This document shows positions 23,759 through 33,296 of a DNA stretch of 64,000 nucleotides, in pieces. The stretch spans positions 13,480 to 77,479 of the forward strand of contig JBJTJN010000059.1 of the NCBI GenBank assembly GCA_046095485.1, read 5' to 3'. The notes under the pieces are model-generated. The model did no database searches, was not told the DNA's origin, and saw only the letters and a list, made by a program, of their open reading frames with translations. Both the position numbers and the translations under genes were made by a program. The first letter of the stretch is position 1; each line of letters opens with the position of its first letter. Source of the DNA: SYFI01 sp046095485. Lineage in GTDB: Bacteria > Actinomycetota > Thermoleophilia > Miltoncostaeales > Miltoncostaeaceae.

Positions 23759-24822
23759 TGCGACGACCTCTCAGCGTCGTCATCACCTGGGTTGCGCTGA
23801 TCGGCACCGCCGCAGCGGGAGGCACGGCCGTGACCATGGCCAGTGGCACCGGCGCCGAGCTGCCGTCAGCTGCCTATCAGGCGTGGTGCACCACGTCGAA
23901 GTTGTGCACATACACCATCGCCGACTCCTCGGGCATCCGCGACCTGCGCACCGGTCGCGCCGCCTGGGTCGGCGAGGACGAGGAGCTCACGCCGTCTGAG
24001 GCACGCCTCGCCGGTGGGCCCATCGCCTACTACCCCACGCTGCTCTCAGGCATCGCCGTGGCCATCAACGTCCCGGGTATCAACGGCCAGGGCGTGAACC
24101 TCACGGGCGAGACGCTGGGCGACATCTTCTCGGGCACCGTCACCAACTGGAATGCCGGGCGCATTCGGGCCACCAACCGCCACCTGCGACTGCCGACGAG
24201 CCTGCCCATCACCCTGTGCGTGCCACGCAGGGCATCGGGCGAGTCGTGGGACATGAGCGAGTACCTGGCGAAGGTGAGTCCGACGTTCAGGAAGCGCGTG
24301 GGCGGCGAGTCACTCAAGCCGAGGTGGAAGGGTGACGTGGTGCGCGTGAGCCACGTGTCACAGATGGGCGAGTGCATGGCCGCTCGGAAGGGCGGCATCA
24401 CGTTCCTGCCGGTGGCCGATGCCATGCGCGAGGGGCTTACCCACGACATCGTTGCCGTGGGCAAGCGCGAGAAGGTCACCGTCAAGGTGGGCAACACGGG
24501 CAAGACGAAGACCGTCGTGAGGCACGTGTTCATCCACCCCACCGAGAAGGCCTTCCAGAAGGCGGGTCATTTCGCCGCCACGAACGAGAAGAGCGACCTC
24601 ACGGTCGATCTGACGAACAGCGCGACGCCGGGGGCCTACCCCATCACCATCGAGGCCTACGCCGTCGTGCGGAAGGATCGCAAGATGAGCGCGGCCACTC
24701 GCAAGACACTCGCGTACTTCCTGAGCGACAAGGCGCAGGCGATGCTGCCGGGGCTTGGCTACGCACCGCTACCGAGGAGCCAACTGGCCCAGGCGCGGCA
24801 ACAGCTGAAGACCGCCAGGTAG
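23758..24822 (+). CDS. PstS-like periplasmic substrate-binding protein without a transporter
   Basis: A 354-residue exported protein with an N-terminal hydrophobic signal (VVITWVALIGTAAAGGTAV). The segment GPIAYYPTLLSGIAVAINVP, then NLTGETLGDIFSGTVTNWN, matches phosphate-binding PstS proteins (strand, then the site where the pore-facing helix begins). The C-terminal block TLAYFLSDKAQAMLPGLGYAPLP is the usual PstS ending. The N-terminal SGAGATF-type phosphate loop is not obvious, so the ligand may differ. The ATG overlaps the stop of the secreted repeat protein (TGATG), and no pstCAB genes are nearby. A role with the repeat protein at the cell surface is inferred from the coupling only. Confidence 0.72.
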   Translation: MRRPLSVVITWVALIGTAAAGGTAVTMASGTGAELPSAAYQAWCTTSKLCTYTIADSSGIRDLRTGRAAWVGEDEELTPSEARLAGGPIAYYPTLLSGIAVAINVPGINGQGVNLTGETLGDIFSGTVTNWNAGRIRATNRHLRLPTSLPITLCVPRRASGESWDMSEYLAKVSPTFRKRVGGESLKPRWKGDVVRVSHVSQMGECMAARKGGITFLPVADAMREGLTHDIVAVGKREKVTVKVGNTGKTKTVVRHVFIHPTEKAFQKAGHFAATNEKSDLTVDLTNSATPGAYPITIEAYAVVRKDRKMSAATRKTLAYFLSDKAQAMLPGLGYAPLPRSQLAQARQQLKTAR

Positions 24823-24857
24823 GAAGTGCCCCGGGCCGCCGCTCACGGCCCGGCGAG

Positions 24858-25724
24858 CTAGTCGTCGAGGCCGCTCGCGCCCTCCATGCGGGCCTTCACG
24901 CCGGCCTCCATGGAGTTCGCGCGCCACAGCGCGATGGCCTCGGCCGATGCCTGCCCCACGTGCTGGCCCGCGGGCGGGCCGTGGTGCCAGGCGATGGCGT
25001 GCAGCAGGGCGAGGCGGTGCTCGTCGTCCACGCCTGATGCACGGGCGGCCTGGTCGACCATCTGCAGGCCGATGGCCAGGTGGCCGAGCGCCTTGCCCTC
25101 GTCGGTCTGCTCCACGGTGGCGGCGCGCACCTCCCAGTTGCGGGTGTGGCCGATGTCGTGCAGCAGAGCCGCGGTGACCAGCAGGTCGCTGTCGAGCCTC
25201 GGATGCCAGGTGCACAGGCTCTGGCACAGCATGGCCACGCCCACGGTGTGCTCCACCAGCCCGCCCAGGTAGGCGTGATGGCCCGACCTGGTGCAGGGCA
25301 CCGTGCGCCAGGCCTCGGCCAGCGTGGCGTCGGCCGTCATGCGATCGAGCAGTGACCTCAGGGCCGGGTCGTGAACCTCGTCGGCCAGCCCCAGCACGTA
25401 GCCCCACATGTCCTCGGGGTCGCGGTGGCTGCGGGGGATGAGCTGCACGTCTGCGTCGGCCGCCTCAGCCGGGCGCAGCGAGCGCACGCGCAGCACCGAC
25501 CGACCGCCCCGGTCGGTGACCTCGCCGGTGACGCGCACGCGGTCGCCCTCCTCGAACTGTCCGGCGAACCAGTCGGGCTCATCGAAGATGACGGCCGGGA
25601 TGGTGCCGGTGGCATCGCCCAGCGTGAGCGCCAGGTAGGGCGAGCCCTTGCGGCTCATGCGCCGCTCCTTGCGGCGGACGGCGAACACGCCCTCCACGGG
25701 GCGCCCGGGCTCGAGGGTGGTCAC
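24858..25724 (-). CDS. OB-fold/HD-domain protein, YhaM-like 3'-5' exoribonuclease
   Basis: A 288-residue protein with an N-terminal OB-fold nucleic-acid-binding domain (about 8-90; YLALTLGDATGTIPAVIFDE). An HD phosphohydrolase domain follows (about 145-255). HD ligands are visible: His in GGLVEHTVGVAML, His-Asp in ALLHDIGHTRNWEV, and His in AIAWHHGPPAG. This order is that of YhaM/CBF1 exonucleases acting on RNA or single-stranded DNA. It starts with GTG 10 nt after the stop of the UvrD-nuclease gene, so the two are probably co-transcribed. Confidence 0.82.
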   Translation of the reverse strand: MTTLEPGRPVEGVFAVRRKERRMSRKGSPYLALTLGDATGTIPAVIFDEPDWFAGQFEEGDRVRVTGEVTDRGGRSVLRVRSLRPAEAADADVQLIPRSHRDPEDMWGYVLGLADEVHDPALRSLLDRMTADATLAEAWRTVPCTRSGHHAYLGGLVEHTVGVAMLCQSLCTWHPRLDSDLLVTAALLHDIGHTRNWEVRAATVEQTDEGKALGHLAIGLQMVDQAARASGVDDEHRLALLHAIAWHHGPPAGQHVGQASAEAIALWRANSMEAGVKARMEGASGLDD

Positions 25725-25734
25725 GGCGGGGACC

Positions 25735-28728
25735 CTAACGGTCCTGTGCGGGGCAGATCATGTTGAAGTCGCACGTGCGGCACGCCCACCCCGGGGTGGG
25801 ATCGAACTGGCCGGCCGATATTGAGTCGGCCACCTCGCGCACCTGCTCCATGGCCTCGGCGCGCTCCTGGCCGTCGGGGCTCACCGGGCGCGTCTCGGCG
25901 TCGAGCACGTACTCCAGCACCGCGCCGCGGGGCTCGATGCCCCAGGCGTCGCGCGCGCCCTCGATGTAGGTGATCAGCACCAGCCGCCCGGCGTCAGTCT
26001 CGCGGAAGGGCGCGCGGCCACTCTTGTAGTCGACCAGCTGGTGGCCGCCCTGCGGGTGGGAGTCGATGCGGTCGATGCGCCCGTGCACCACGTGCGGGCC
26101 CACCTTCAGGCTGAACGCGCGCTCCACGCCCACCGGGCGCACGCCGCTCTTCCTCACCCGGTCGAGGTACTTGGGCACGTTCTCGCGCACGCGGTCCATG
26201 GCCTGCTGGCCCACCGCGGTGTCGGCCGCGCCGCGGCGCTTCATCTCCACGGCGAAGCGGGCGATCACCTTGTCGGCGCCGTCATCCGGCACGCCCTCGC
26301 GAAAGCACGCCTCGAGCGCCGCGTGGATGGAGTTGCCGATCGCCCGGTTGGGGTCCCACCGCGGCGGCACGCGGTCGACCGATGCGAAGCGGTAGGCCAG
26401 GGGGCAGCCCATGTAGCGCGCGATGTCGGTGGGGCTGAGCTGCAGGCCCGGGCGGGGCACGCGGGGCTCGGGAGCAGGCGGATCGGTGGCCACGGGCCCG
26501 GCCAGCACGTCGGCGCGCGCAGCCACCAGCGCGCGGGCGGCCTCGGCGGCGTCCTCCACCAGCGCCGCCACGTCGCCGTTGCCCCCGGCCGCTGCCTCAG
26601 CCCCCGCCTCGGCCCCAGCCGCGGCCTCGGCCGCGCGGTTCACCGCATCTTCAAGGCGCGACCTGGCCGTGGCCACGGCGTCGAGCACCGCGCGATCGGG
26701 CGCGGCGCCCACCTCGACGTACGCGGGATCGCCCACCGCGGCGCGTGCCTGCTCATAGAACGCCGACGGCCTCTGCCCCATTCCGTTGTCGCCGGCGCGG
26801 TAGGCCGAGAGGTACAAGTGCCGGCGCGCGCGGGGCATGGCCACGTAGGCCTGGCGGCGCTGCTCGGCCTCGTGGGCGTCCTTGCCGCGCGGCAGGGCCT
26901 CGGGCAGCAGGGCGTCGGGGATGTCCGTGCGGCCCCTGTCACGACCCGGGAAGTTGAAGTGCACCATGCCGAGCACCCACACGGCGTCGAACTCCAGCCC
27001 CTTGGACTGGTGGATGGTCATCACCTGCACGCCGAGGCGCTCCGGCGCGCCGCCCGATGCCCGGAACCCCACGCCCGCAAGGCCGTCGAGGCGGCGAACG
27101 AGACCCGTGGCGTCGATGCCGGGCGCCGATTCGGTGATCTCCCTTGCCAGCCGCTCCAGCGATGCCAGGTCGGCCAGGCGCGCGGCGCCCTCCGCGCCGC
27201 CCAGGGACAGCGCCCGCACGCGGATGCCCGTGCGGTCGAGCACCTCGCGCACCAGGTCGAGCGGGGCGCCCACGGCGGCCGTGCGCCCGAGATCCTCCAG
27301 CAGCTCCCGTGCCCCGGGCCCCTCGGCCAGGTCGGCCAGCGGGCCGGTGATGTGCCGCCCCTCGGCCGCCGCCTCGCTCACCACCTGCGCGGCCGGGGCC
27401 CAGGGAAGGCCCAGCGATGGGTCTGCCGCCACGCGCAGGTGCGCGATGGAGTCGGTGGGGTCGGTGGCCGCGCGCATCCATGCAAGCGCCAGGCGCACCT
27501 CGCGCCGGTCGAACAGGTCGGTGCCGCCGTGCACCTGGTGGGGTATTCCCGCCTGCTCGAGTTCGGCCACGATCGCGCGGCCCTCGGTGCGCACGGCCTT
27601 CATGAGCACCGCCATCTCCTCGTATGGCGTGCCCTCGTCGGCCAGGCGCAGTATCTCGGCGGCCACGGCGCGCGCCTGCCCGGCGGGGTCGGGCGACATC
27701 CAGAACTCCGGCATGGGGCCCGTGGCGTCGGGCAGGGCCTTCAGCACCTTGGGCTCGCGCGCCACGATGGGCTCCACCACCGCGTGCGCGGCATCGAGGA
27801 TGCTCTGCGTGGACCGGTGATTCAGCTCGAGCCGCACCACCGGTGCCTCGGGGAACTTCAGCCGGAAGTCGGCCATGTTCTTGGCCGACGCCCCGCGAAA
27901 GCGGTAGATGCCCTGGTCGTCATCGCCCACCACCACCAGGGAGTCCGCCTTGGCGCTGACCATGTAGAGCAGCTCGGCCTGGGCATGGTTGGTGTCCTGG
28001 AACTCGTCCACCAGCACGTGCCGTGCGCGCGATCGCGCGATGTCGAGAAGGTCGGCATGCTCGGCCAGCAGGTCGATGGCGCGGGTGATCTGCCGGCCGA
28101 AGTCCTCGAGGCCCAGCTCGGCCAGCCACTCGTCGTGCAGCCGGAACACCCGGGCGAACTCCACCTCGCGCCGGGCGTCGGCGGCGTCGCGGCTGCGTCG
28201 GGCGCCGTCGAGCGCCGCCTGGGCCCACGATGCATACCGGCGCGGGTCAACCCGCTCGTCGCGGCAGCGGTCGATGCGGTCGATGAACCCGCGCACCACC
28301 TGCACGGGGTTGGTGCGAAGGTCGTGCTCGCGGTCCACCAGTTGCAGATCCGCCAGCCGGTCGAGCAGCACGAGCACGCGCTCCTCGGTGCCGGCGGGCT
28401 GCAGCACCGGCGCCAGGTCGCGATCGGTGCCGAGCGTGCGCACCAGGTCGAGGGCGTACGAGTGGAAGGTGGTCACCCGCAGGGTCTCGTGGCTGCCGGG
28501 GATCATCGCCTCGGCGCGCTCGCGCAGCTCGGCCGCGGCCTTGGCGCTGAACGTGAGCGCCAGGATTTCCCCGGGGTCGGCCCCCTCATTCACCAGCCAT
28601 GCGAGCCGGTTGCACAGCACGCGGGTCTTCCCCGCTCCCGCCCCGGCGAGCACCAGCAGGGGCCCGCCCGCATGGGTGACGGCCTCGGCCTGCTGGGGTG
28701 TGAGGTCCTCGATCAAAGGACGCCCCAT
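25735..28728 (-). CDS. UvrD-type helicase fused to a Fe-S RecB-like nuclease
   Basis: A 997-residue superfamily 1A helicase with a C-terminal nuclease. Walker A is GAGAGKTRVLCNRLAW, motif II is LVDEFQDTNHAQAELL, motif III is GDDDQGIYRFRGA, motif V is TIHQSKGLEFDAVWV, and motif VI is QAYVAMPRARRHLYL. From about residue 775 a PD-(D/E)xK domain follows (LSPTDIARYMGCPLAYRF; GRIDRIDSH; LVDYKSGR). Its four Cys (GCPL plus CRTCDFNMIC) match the 4Fe-4S staple of AddB/AdnB/Cas4-type nucleases. The likely role is DNA end processing or recombinational repair. It resembles a single half of mycobacterial AdnAB; no second half is visible next to it. Confidence 0.9.
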   Translation of the reverse strand: MGRPLIEDLTPQQAEAVTHAGGPLLVLAGAGAGKTRVLCNRLAWLVNEGADPGEILALTFSAKAAAELRERAEAMIPGSHETLRVTTFHSYALDLVRTLGTDRDLAPVLQPAGTEERVLVLLDRLADLQLVDREHDLRTNPVQVVRGFIDRIDRCRDERVDPRRYASWAQAALDGARRSRDAADARREVEFARVFRLHDEWLAELGLEDFGRQITRAIDLLAEHADLLDIARSRARHVLVDEFQDTNHAQAELLYMVSAKADSLVVVGDDDQGIYRFRGASAKNMADFRLKFPEAPVVRLELNHRSTQSILDAAHAVVEPIVAREPKVLKALPDATGPMPEFWMSPDPAGQARAVAAEILRLADEGTPYEEMAVLMKAVRTEGRAIVAELEQAGIPHQVHGGTDLFDRREVRLALAWMRAATDPTDSIAHLRVAADPSLGLPWAPAAQVVSEAAAEGRHITGPLADLAEGPGARELLEDLGRTAAVGAPLDLVREVLDRTGIRVRALSLGGAEGAARLADLASLERLAREITESAPGIDATGLVRRLDGLAGVGFRASGGAPERLGVQVMTIHQSKGLEFDAVWVLGMVHFNFPGRDRGRTDIPDALLPEALPRGKDAHEAEQRRQAYVAMPRARRHLYLSAYRAGDNGMGQRPSAFYEQARAAVGDPAYVEVGAAPDRAVLDAVATARSRLEDAVNRAAEAAAGAEAGAEAAAGGNGDVAALVEDAAEAARALVAARADVLAGPVATDPPAPEPRVPRPGLQLSPTDIARYMGCPLAYRFASVDRVPPRWDPNRAIGNSIHAALEACFREGVPDDGADKVIARFAVEMKRRGAADTAVGQQAMDRVRENVPKYLDRVRKSGVRPVGVERAFSLKVGPHVVHGRIDRIDSHPQGGHQLVDYKSGRAPFRETDAGRLVLITYIEGARDAWGIEPRGAVLEYVLDAETRPVSPDGQERAEAMEQVREVADSISAGQFDPTPGWACRTCDFNMICPAQDR

Positions 28729-28748
28729 GCTAAGCCGCGAGCCGGACG

Positions 28749-28819
28749 AACCCCGGTGTCAGGCACTTAACCGAGGGTCACAGAACTCGCGCGGGTTGGT
28801 TGGGTGCCTGACACCGGGG
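28749..28819. repeat. Inverted pair of 16-nt REP-like repeats between genes
   Basis: CCCCGGTGTCAGGCAC (28751-28766) and its exact complement GTGCCTGACACCGGGG (28804-28819) flank 37 nt that can extend the stem through AACC and GGTT. The left arm plus flanks (28749-28774) is identical over 26 nt to 51842-51867. The element fills the gap between the lipoprotein stop and the helicase start and could act as a terminator. Confidence 0.75.
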
Positions 28820-28820
28820 G

Positions 28821-29426
28821 CTAGCGATCCCGGAAGACCACAGTGAAGTGGGGTATGCCTCCGCGCACGGACTCGAGCGCGATGGTGGTGGTGAAGGGCA
28901 GTTCCGCGCCCTGATCATCCGTCCTGAACACCGTCGAGTTTCCCGGGTCGGAAAGCGAGACCGAATCGTTGAAGCCCGACGAGCAGCAGTACACGAGGTC
29001 CGATCCCACGTTCCTGTTCTTGAAGCCGAGGTACTGGCGCGCGACGTCATCGGGCTCACCCCGCTTCCACGTGATGCCCGTCTTGAGGTCGATGCCTCCC
29101 GACCAGCCGCCCGAGCACCTCTGTGTAGCGGGGGCGCTCTTCGCCGGCAGCGTGAATCGGTCGTAGCGCTCCTGCTGCTGCCGGGTGATCCACGCGTTGC
29201 CGTTAAGCGGGTACGAGCTCTCATTGGTGAAGTTGACGACGACGAGGTCGGTTGGGGCGAAGTAGCCGCTGCACACGCGCTGGTTCGCGGGCTCCGCGGC
29301 CCCCGATGCGTTCTTCGTAGCCGTGGTCGGAGTCGACGGCGAGGAATCGCCGCAACCAGAGACGAGGCCAGCGGCGACAGTCGCGGCCAGCACGAGCGCG
29401 ATGAGTGATGCTTGGGGCGAGCGCAC
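28821..29426 (-). CDS. Hypothetical lipoprotein
   Basis: A 201-residue exported lipoprotein with signal ALVLAATVAAG and lipobox LVSGC. A Ser/Thr linker (SSPSTPTTATKNASG) leads to a globular domain with four further Cys (RVCSGYF, QRCSGGW and YCCSSGF), probably disulfide-bonded. I do not recognise the domain. The GTG at 29426 has GGAGG 8 nt upstream, which rules out the longer frame. A TACAGT -10-like hexamer lies about 45 nt upstream on this strand. Confidence 0.7.
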   Translation of the reverse strand: MRSPQASLIALVLAATVAAGLVSGCGDSSPSTPTTATKNASGAAEPANQRVCSGYFAPTDLVVVNFTNESSYPLNGNAWITRQQQERYDRFTLPAKSAPATQRCSGGWSGGIDLKTGITWKRGEPDDVARQYLGFKNRNVGSDLVYCCSSGFNDSVSLSDPGNSTVFRTDDQGAELPFTTTIALESVRGGIPHFTVVFRDR

Positions 29427-29556
29427 GGCGACGTCCTCCGTATTTGGCACAGGGTTGAGACACTGTACCGGACCCCGTGACGTGCCGGTGGCCCAGAGCC
29501 GCACGGCACGGATGACCGAGCGCTGGAACGCCGGCGCCCGCCGTCACCGCGCCAGG

Positions 29557-29562
29557 TAGTGT
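29557..29562 (+). promoter_or_regulatory. -10 hexamer TAGTGT for the DUF1015 gene (leaderless)
   Basis: TAGTGT ends 8 nt before the GTG at 29571. This decides the start against the in-frame ATG-type codon at 29559, which lies within the hexamer. Confidence 0.5.
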
Positions 29563-29570
29563 GCCGCCAC

Positions 29571-30786
<1,216 letters not shown>

Positions 30787-30812
<26 letters not shown>

Positions 30813-31635
30813 CGCCTCGGACGCCGCCTGGGTGGACGTGCTCACCCGTGCCGCCGATAGGGCGTCCGCGGCCGTGGCGCTGATCCCGCCCCACGAGCGG
30901 GGCACCGAGGTGGGCCAGGGCCAGGGCGGCGACACCACGCTGGTCATCGACCGCGACGCCGAGGCGGCGATCATCGACGTGCTCGAGCAGGCCCACGCGG
31001 ACGGCATGCGATTCGACCTGATCTCGGAGGAAGTGGGCGAGCGATCCTTCGGCGGCGACGGCGCGCTGGTGATCGTCGACCCCATCGACGGCAGCCGCAA
31101 CGCCCGCCGTGGCCTGCCGGAGTTCGCGGTGTCGCTGGCGGTCACCGACGGGCCCCGGCTGTCGGACGTGCGCGTGGGGCTCCTGCGACACCTCGGCACC
31201 GGCGAGACCGTGGTGGCCGTGCGCGGGCAGGGCGTGATGGTGGACGGCCAGCCCATGCGCACCCGGGAGTACCGCGGGCTGTGGCTCACGGTGGTGGAGG
31301 GCGCGTCGCCCCGCAGGCTCACGGCGGCGATGGACCACCTGGCACATGCCAGCCGCATCCGCAGCCTGGGATCGCTGGCGCTGTCGATCGAATACGTGGC
31401 GCTGGGGCGGCTCGACGGGCTCGCCGTGCTGCGCCCGGGGCGCATCGTGGACATCGCCGCGGCGATCCTCATCGCCACGGAGGCCGGGGTGATCGTCACC
31501 GACGAGCACGGCATGCCGCTGGATGCGGTGGCCGACATGGACTGGCGCGGGGCCATGGCCGTGGCGAGGGTGCCGCGCGATGTGGCGGCGCTCACGGCCG
31601 CGGTGCGCGCGGCACTCGAGGCGGGGAGCCGCTGA
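30787..31635 (+). CDS. Inositol monophosphatase-like phosphatase
   Basis: A 282-residue protein of the IMPase/FBPase superfamily. The metal sites are visible as SEEVGERS, VDPIDGSRNARRGLPEFA (the DPxDGT/S motif) and LRPGRIVDIAAAILIATEAG (the WDxAA-type block with the third Asp). The substrate is unknown; archaeal-type bifunctional IMPase/FBPase members are similar. The start is uncertain: TTG 30787 overlaps DUF1015 by 26 nt, and GTG 30832 is the next option. The stop overlaps the next ATG (TGATG). Confidence 0.75.
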
Positions 31636-31802
31636 TGCTGTTGAACATCGCAATCGGCCTGCTGGTGGCAGGCGTGGTGCTGCTGGTGCTGCGGTTGCTG
31701 CTTCGCACCGCCCTGGGGCTCGGGAAGTTCCTGGTGATCGTGGGCGTGCTGCTCATCGTGGCGGCAGCCGTCCTCGGCCTCATCCACCCGTTCTCGTCCT
31801 AG
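31635..31802 (+). CDS. Small two-helix membrane protein
   Basis: A 55-residue protein made of two hydrophobic helices (IAIGLLVAGVVLLVLRLLL and LVIVGVLLIVAAAVLGLI) separated by a short basic loop. It has no known domain. The ATG overlaps the preceding stop, which supports it as a translated gene of this operon. Confidence 0.6.
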   Translation: MLLNIAIGLLVAGVVLLVLRLLLRTALGLGKFLVIVGVLLIVAAAVLGLIHPFSS

Positions 31803-31805
31803 GCT
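31800..31805 (+). promoter_or_regulatory. -10 hexamer TAGGCT (leaderless)
   Basis: TAGGCT overlaps the stop of the small membrane protein gene and ends 8 nt before the GTG at 31814. There is no Shine-Dalgarno. Confidence 0.5.
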
Positions 31806-31813
31806 CTCAGGTC

Positions 31814-32158
31814 GTGGACCACCAGTACCACGACCCGACCAGCGAGGCGGACGTCCAGGCGGAGTACGCCCGGCAGGAGAAGCTCACCCGCAAGGTGGCG
31901 CGCGGCCTGCTGGTGTTCGCGATCGTCTGGCTGCCGGCGCTGCTCATCGTTCCCGAGGTGTTCAAGACCGGCGCCATCGCGTCGCTGGCGCTGTCCACCA
32001 TCGCAGCGGTGGCCGTGATGATCATCGTGGAGCACACCTGGATGAAGCCGCGGGCGGATGAGCGCAACCGCTACGGCTACCGCCCGCCGCCGCCGCGCGA
32101 GTACCAGGCGCCGGTGTCGCGCTTCCTGCGCGACCTGCGCGACCAGGTTCAGAAGTAG
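31814..32158 (+). CDS. Hypothetical two-helix membrane protein
   Basis: A 114-residue protein with a charged N-terminal helix (about 1-35), two membrane helices (GLLVFAIVWLPALLIV and IASLALSTIAAVAVMIIVEH), and a basic Pro-rich C-terminus (YRPPPPREYQAP). I do not recognise a family. The GTG start follows a TAGGCT hexamer by 8 nt. Confidence 0.6.
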   Translation: MDHQYHDPTSEADVQAEYARQEKLTRKVARGLLVFAIVWLPALLIVPEVFKTGAIASLALSTIAAVAVMIIVEHTWMKPRADERNRYGYRPPPPREYQAPVSRFLRDLRDQVQK

Positions 32159-32165
32159 CCGACTG

Positions 32166-32206
32166 ACGGGCGACCGCAGTCGCCCGTGATCGCGATGCAC
32201 CGCGAT
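32166..32206. promoter_or_regulatory. Two inverted repeats in the clgR promoter region
   Basis: ACGGGCGAC (32166-32174) and GTCGCCCGT (32179-32187) form a perfect 9-bp inverted repeat with loop CGCA. ATCGCG (32189-32194) and CGCGAT (32201-32206) form a second one, which reaches the first base of the -10 hexamer. The first could terminate the upstream gene. The second is placed as an operator, possibly for the HTH regulator itself. Confidence 0.45.
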
Positions 32207-32211
32207 ACGCT
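32206..32211 (+). promoter_or_regulatory. -10 hexamer TACGCT for clgR-clpP (leaderless)
   Basis: TACGCT ends 6 nt before the GTG at 32218. The in-frame TTG at 32212 touches the hexamer and is too early, so the GTG is preferred. Confidence 0.5.
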
Positions 32212-32217
32212 TTGAGC

Positions 32218-32637
32218 GTGCAGATGTCCGCTCAGAGCGAACAGACCATCGGAATCACCCTCGGGGAGGCCCTTCGTGCCTACCGCGAGGACGCCGGCCT
32301 GTCGCTCCGGGCCGCCGCGGAGCGCGCCGGAATGAGTGCGGCGCACCTCTCCGAGGTGGAACGGGGGCTCAAGGAGCCGTCGTTCGGGGCGCTCTCGCGC
32401 ATTGCCGATGCCGTCGGCGTGGGGGCGGGCGAGGTGTTCCTCGACCTGGCCATCGCGCTCGGCGCGGCACCGCCACGGCCGGCACGGCGCCCCATGGGCT
32501 TCGCGCCCGACCCGATCGACGAGATCGAGTGGGCCGCCGGCCGCCTGCACCAGGACGACCTGCGGGCCCTCGCGGCCTTCGGCGCCTTCCTGGCAACACA
32601 GAATCCGACGAACGACCAAGGAGTCACCACCACATGA
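32218..32637 (+). CDS. ClgR-like XRE-family transcriptional regulator
   Basis: A 139-residue protein with an N-terminal XRE helix-turn-helix (about 14-72): LGEALRAYREDAGLSLRAAA, then MSAAHLSEVERGLKEPSFGA and LSRIADAVGVG. LSEVERGxKE is close to the ClgR regulators that activate clp protease genes in actinobacteria. The C-terminal 60 residues are not recognised. It overlaps clpP by 4 nt (ATGA), so regulator and protease are made from one transcript, consistent with clp control and autoregulation. Confidence 0.78.
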   Translation: MQMSAQSEQTIGITLGEALRAYREDAGLSLRAAAERAGMSAAHLSEVERGLKEPSFGALSRIADAVGVGAGEVFLDLAIALGAAPPRPARRPMGFAPDPIDEIEWAAGRLHQDDLRALAAFGAFLATQNPTNDQGVTTT

Positions 32638-33218
32638 GCCCGCTCATCCCGATGGTCATCGAGCAGACCGCCCGCGGCGAGCGCTCGTTCGACATCTACT
32701 CGCGCCTGCTCAACGAGCGCATCATCTTCCTGGGCACCCCGGTGGATGACCAGATCGCGAACCTGATCGTCGCGCAGCTGCTGCACCTCGAAAGCGAGGA
32801 CCCCGACAAGGACATCTCGCTCTACATCAACTCGCCCGGAGGCTCGGTGTACGCCGGCCTGGCGATCTACGACACCATGAACTTCATCAAGCCCGACGTG
32901 CAGACCATCTGCTGCGGCATCGCCATGAGCATGGGCGCCCTGCTGCTGGCCGGCGGCGCGGCGGGCAAGCGCATGGCGCTGCCGAACAGCCGCATCCTGA
33001 TCCACCAGGTGCTCTCGGGCTTCCAGGGCCAGGCCACCGACATCGAGATCCACGCACGCGAGACGCTCAACCTGCGCGCGCGCCTCGACCAGATCCTCGC
33101 GCACCACACCGGCAAGACCGAGGAGCAGATCCACATCGACTCCGAGCGCGACCGCTTCTTCACCGCCGAGGAGGCCAAGGAGTACGGGCTCGTCGATCGC
33201 GTGATCGAGAGCCACTAG
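32634..33218 (+). CDS. clpP: ATP-dependent Clp protease proteolytic subunit
   Basis: A 194-residue ClpP peptidase, the barrel that degrades proteins fed by ClpX or ClpC. PMVIEQTARGERSFDIYSRL is the axial-loop N-terminus. The catalytic Ser is in CCGIAMSMGALLLAG, the His in ILIHQVLSGF and the Asp in DSERDRFFTAEEAKEYGLVD. It carries MSM where many ClpPs have ASM around the Ser. AAGGAG precedes the ATG within the clgR-like gene. Only one clpP is present here; many actinobacteria have a tandem pair. Confidence 0.95.
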   Translation: MSPLIPMVIEQTARGERSFDIYSRLLNERIIFLGTPVDDQIANLIVAQLLHLESEDPDKDISLYINSPGGSVYAGLAIYDTMNFIKPDVQTICCGIAMSMGALLLAGGAAGKRMALPNSRILIHQVLSGFQGQATDIEIHARETLNLRARLDQILAHHTGKTEEQIHIDSERDRFFTAEEAKEYGLVDRVIESH

Positions 33219-33233
33219 CAACGCGCGACCCCT

Positions 33234-33276
33234 GGTGAGAGTCACCGGGCCCGTTCGGTGACTGTCACCGGGGGTT
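33234..33276. repeat. REP-like palindromes in the clpP-ABC gap (copy D)
   Basis: GGTGAGAGTCACC (33234-33246) and GGTGACTGTCACC (33257-33269) are followed by GGGGGTT. The second palindrome and its G-rich end match the elements inside the thyX-like gene. It lies just upstream of the -10 hexamer of the ABC gene. Confidence 0.65.
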
Positions 33277-33283
33277 GCGCCCC

Positions 33284-33289
33284 TAGCCT
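33284..33289 (+). promoter_or_regulatory. -10 hexamer TAGCCT for the ABC exporter (leaderless)
   Basis: TAGCCT ends 7 nt before the GTG at 33297, which selects that start over an in-frame one at 33258 inside the palindromic repeat. Confidence 0.55.
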
Positions 33290-33296
33290 CTCCCGC

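Noticed and set aside
26041..28770. 909-codon + strand frame opposite the UvrD-type helicase
   Set aside because: His/Arg/Gly/Val-rich shadow; the - strand protein carries every helicase motif.
33258..33296. Upstream in-frame start for the ABC ATPase (MTVTGGCAP...)
   Set aside because: It lies within the palindromic repeat and before the TAGCCT hexamer; GTG 33297 fits both promoter spacing and the family N-terminus.
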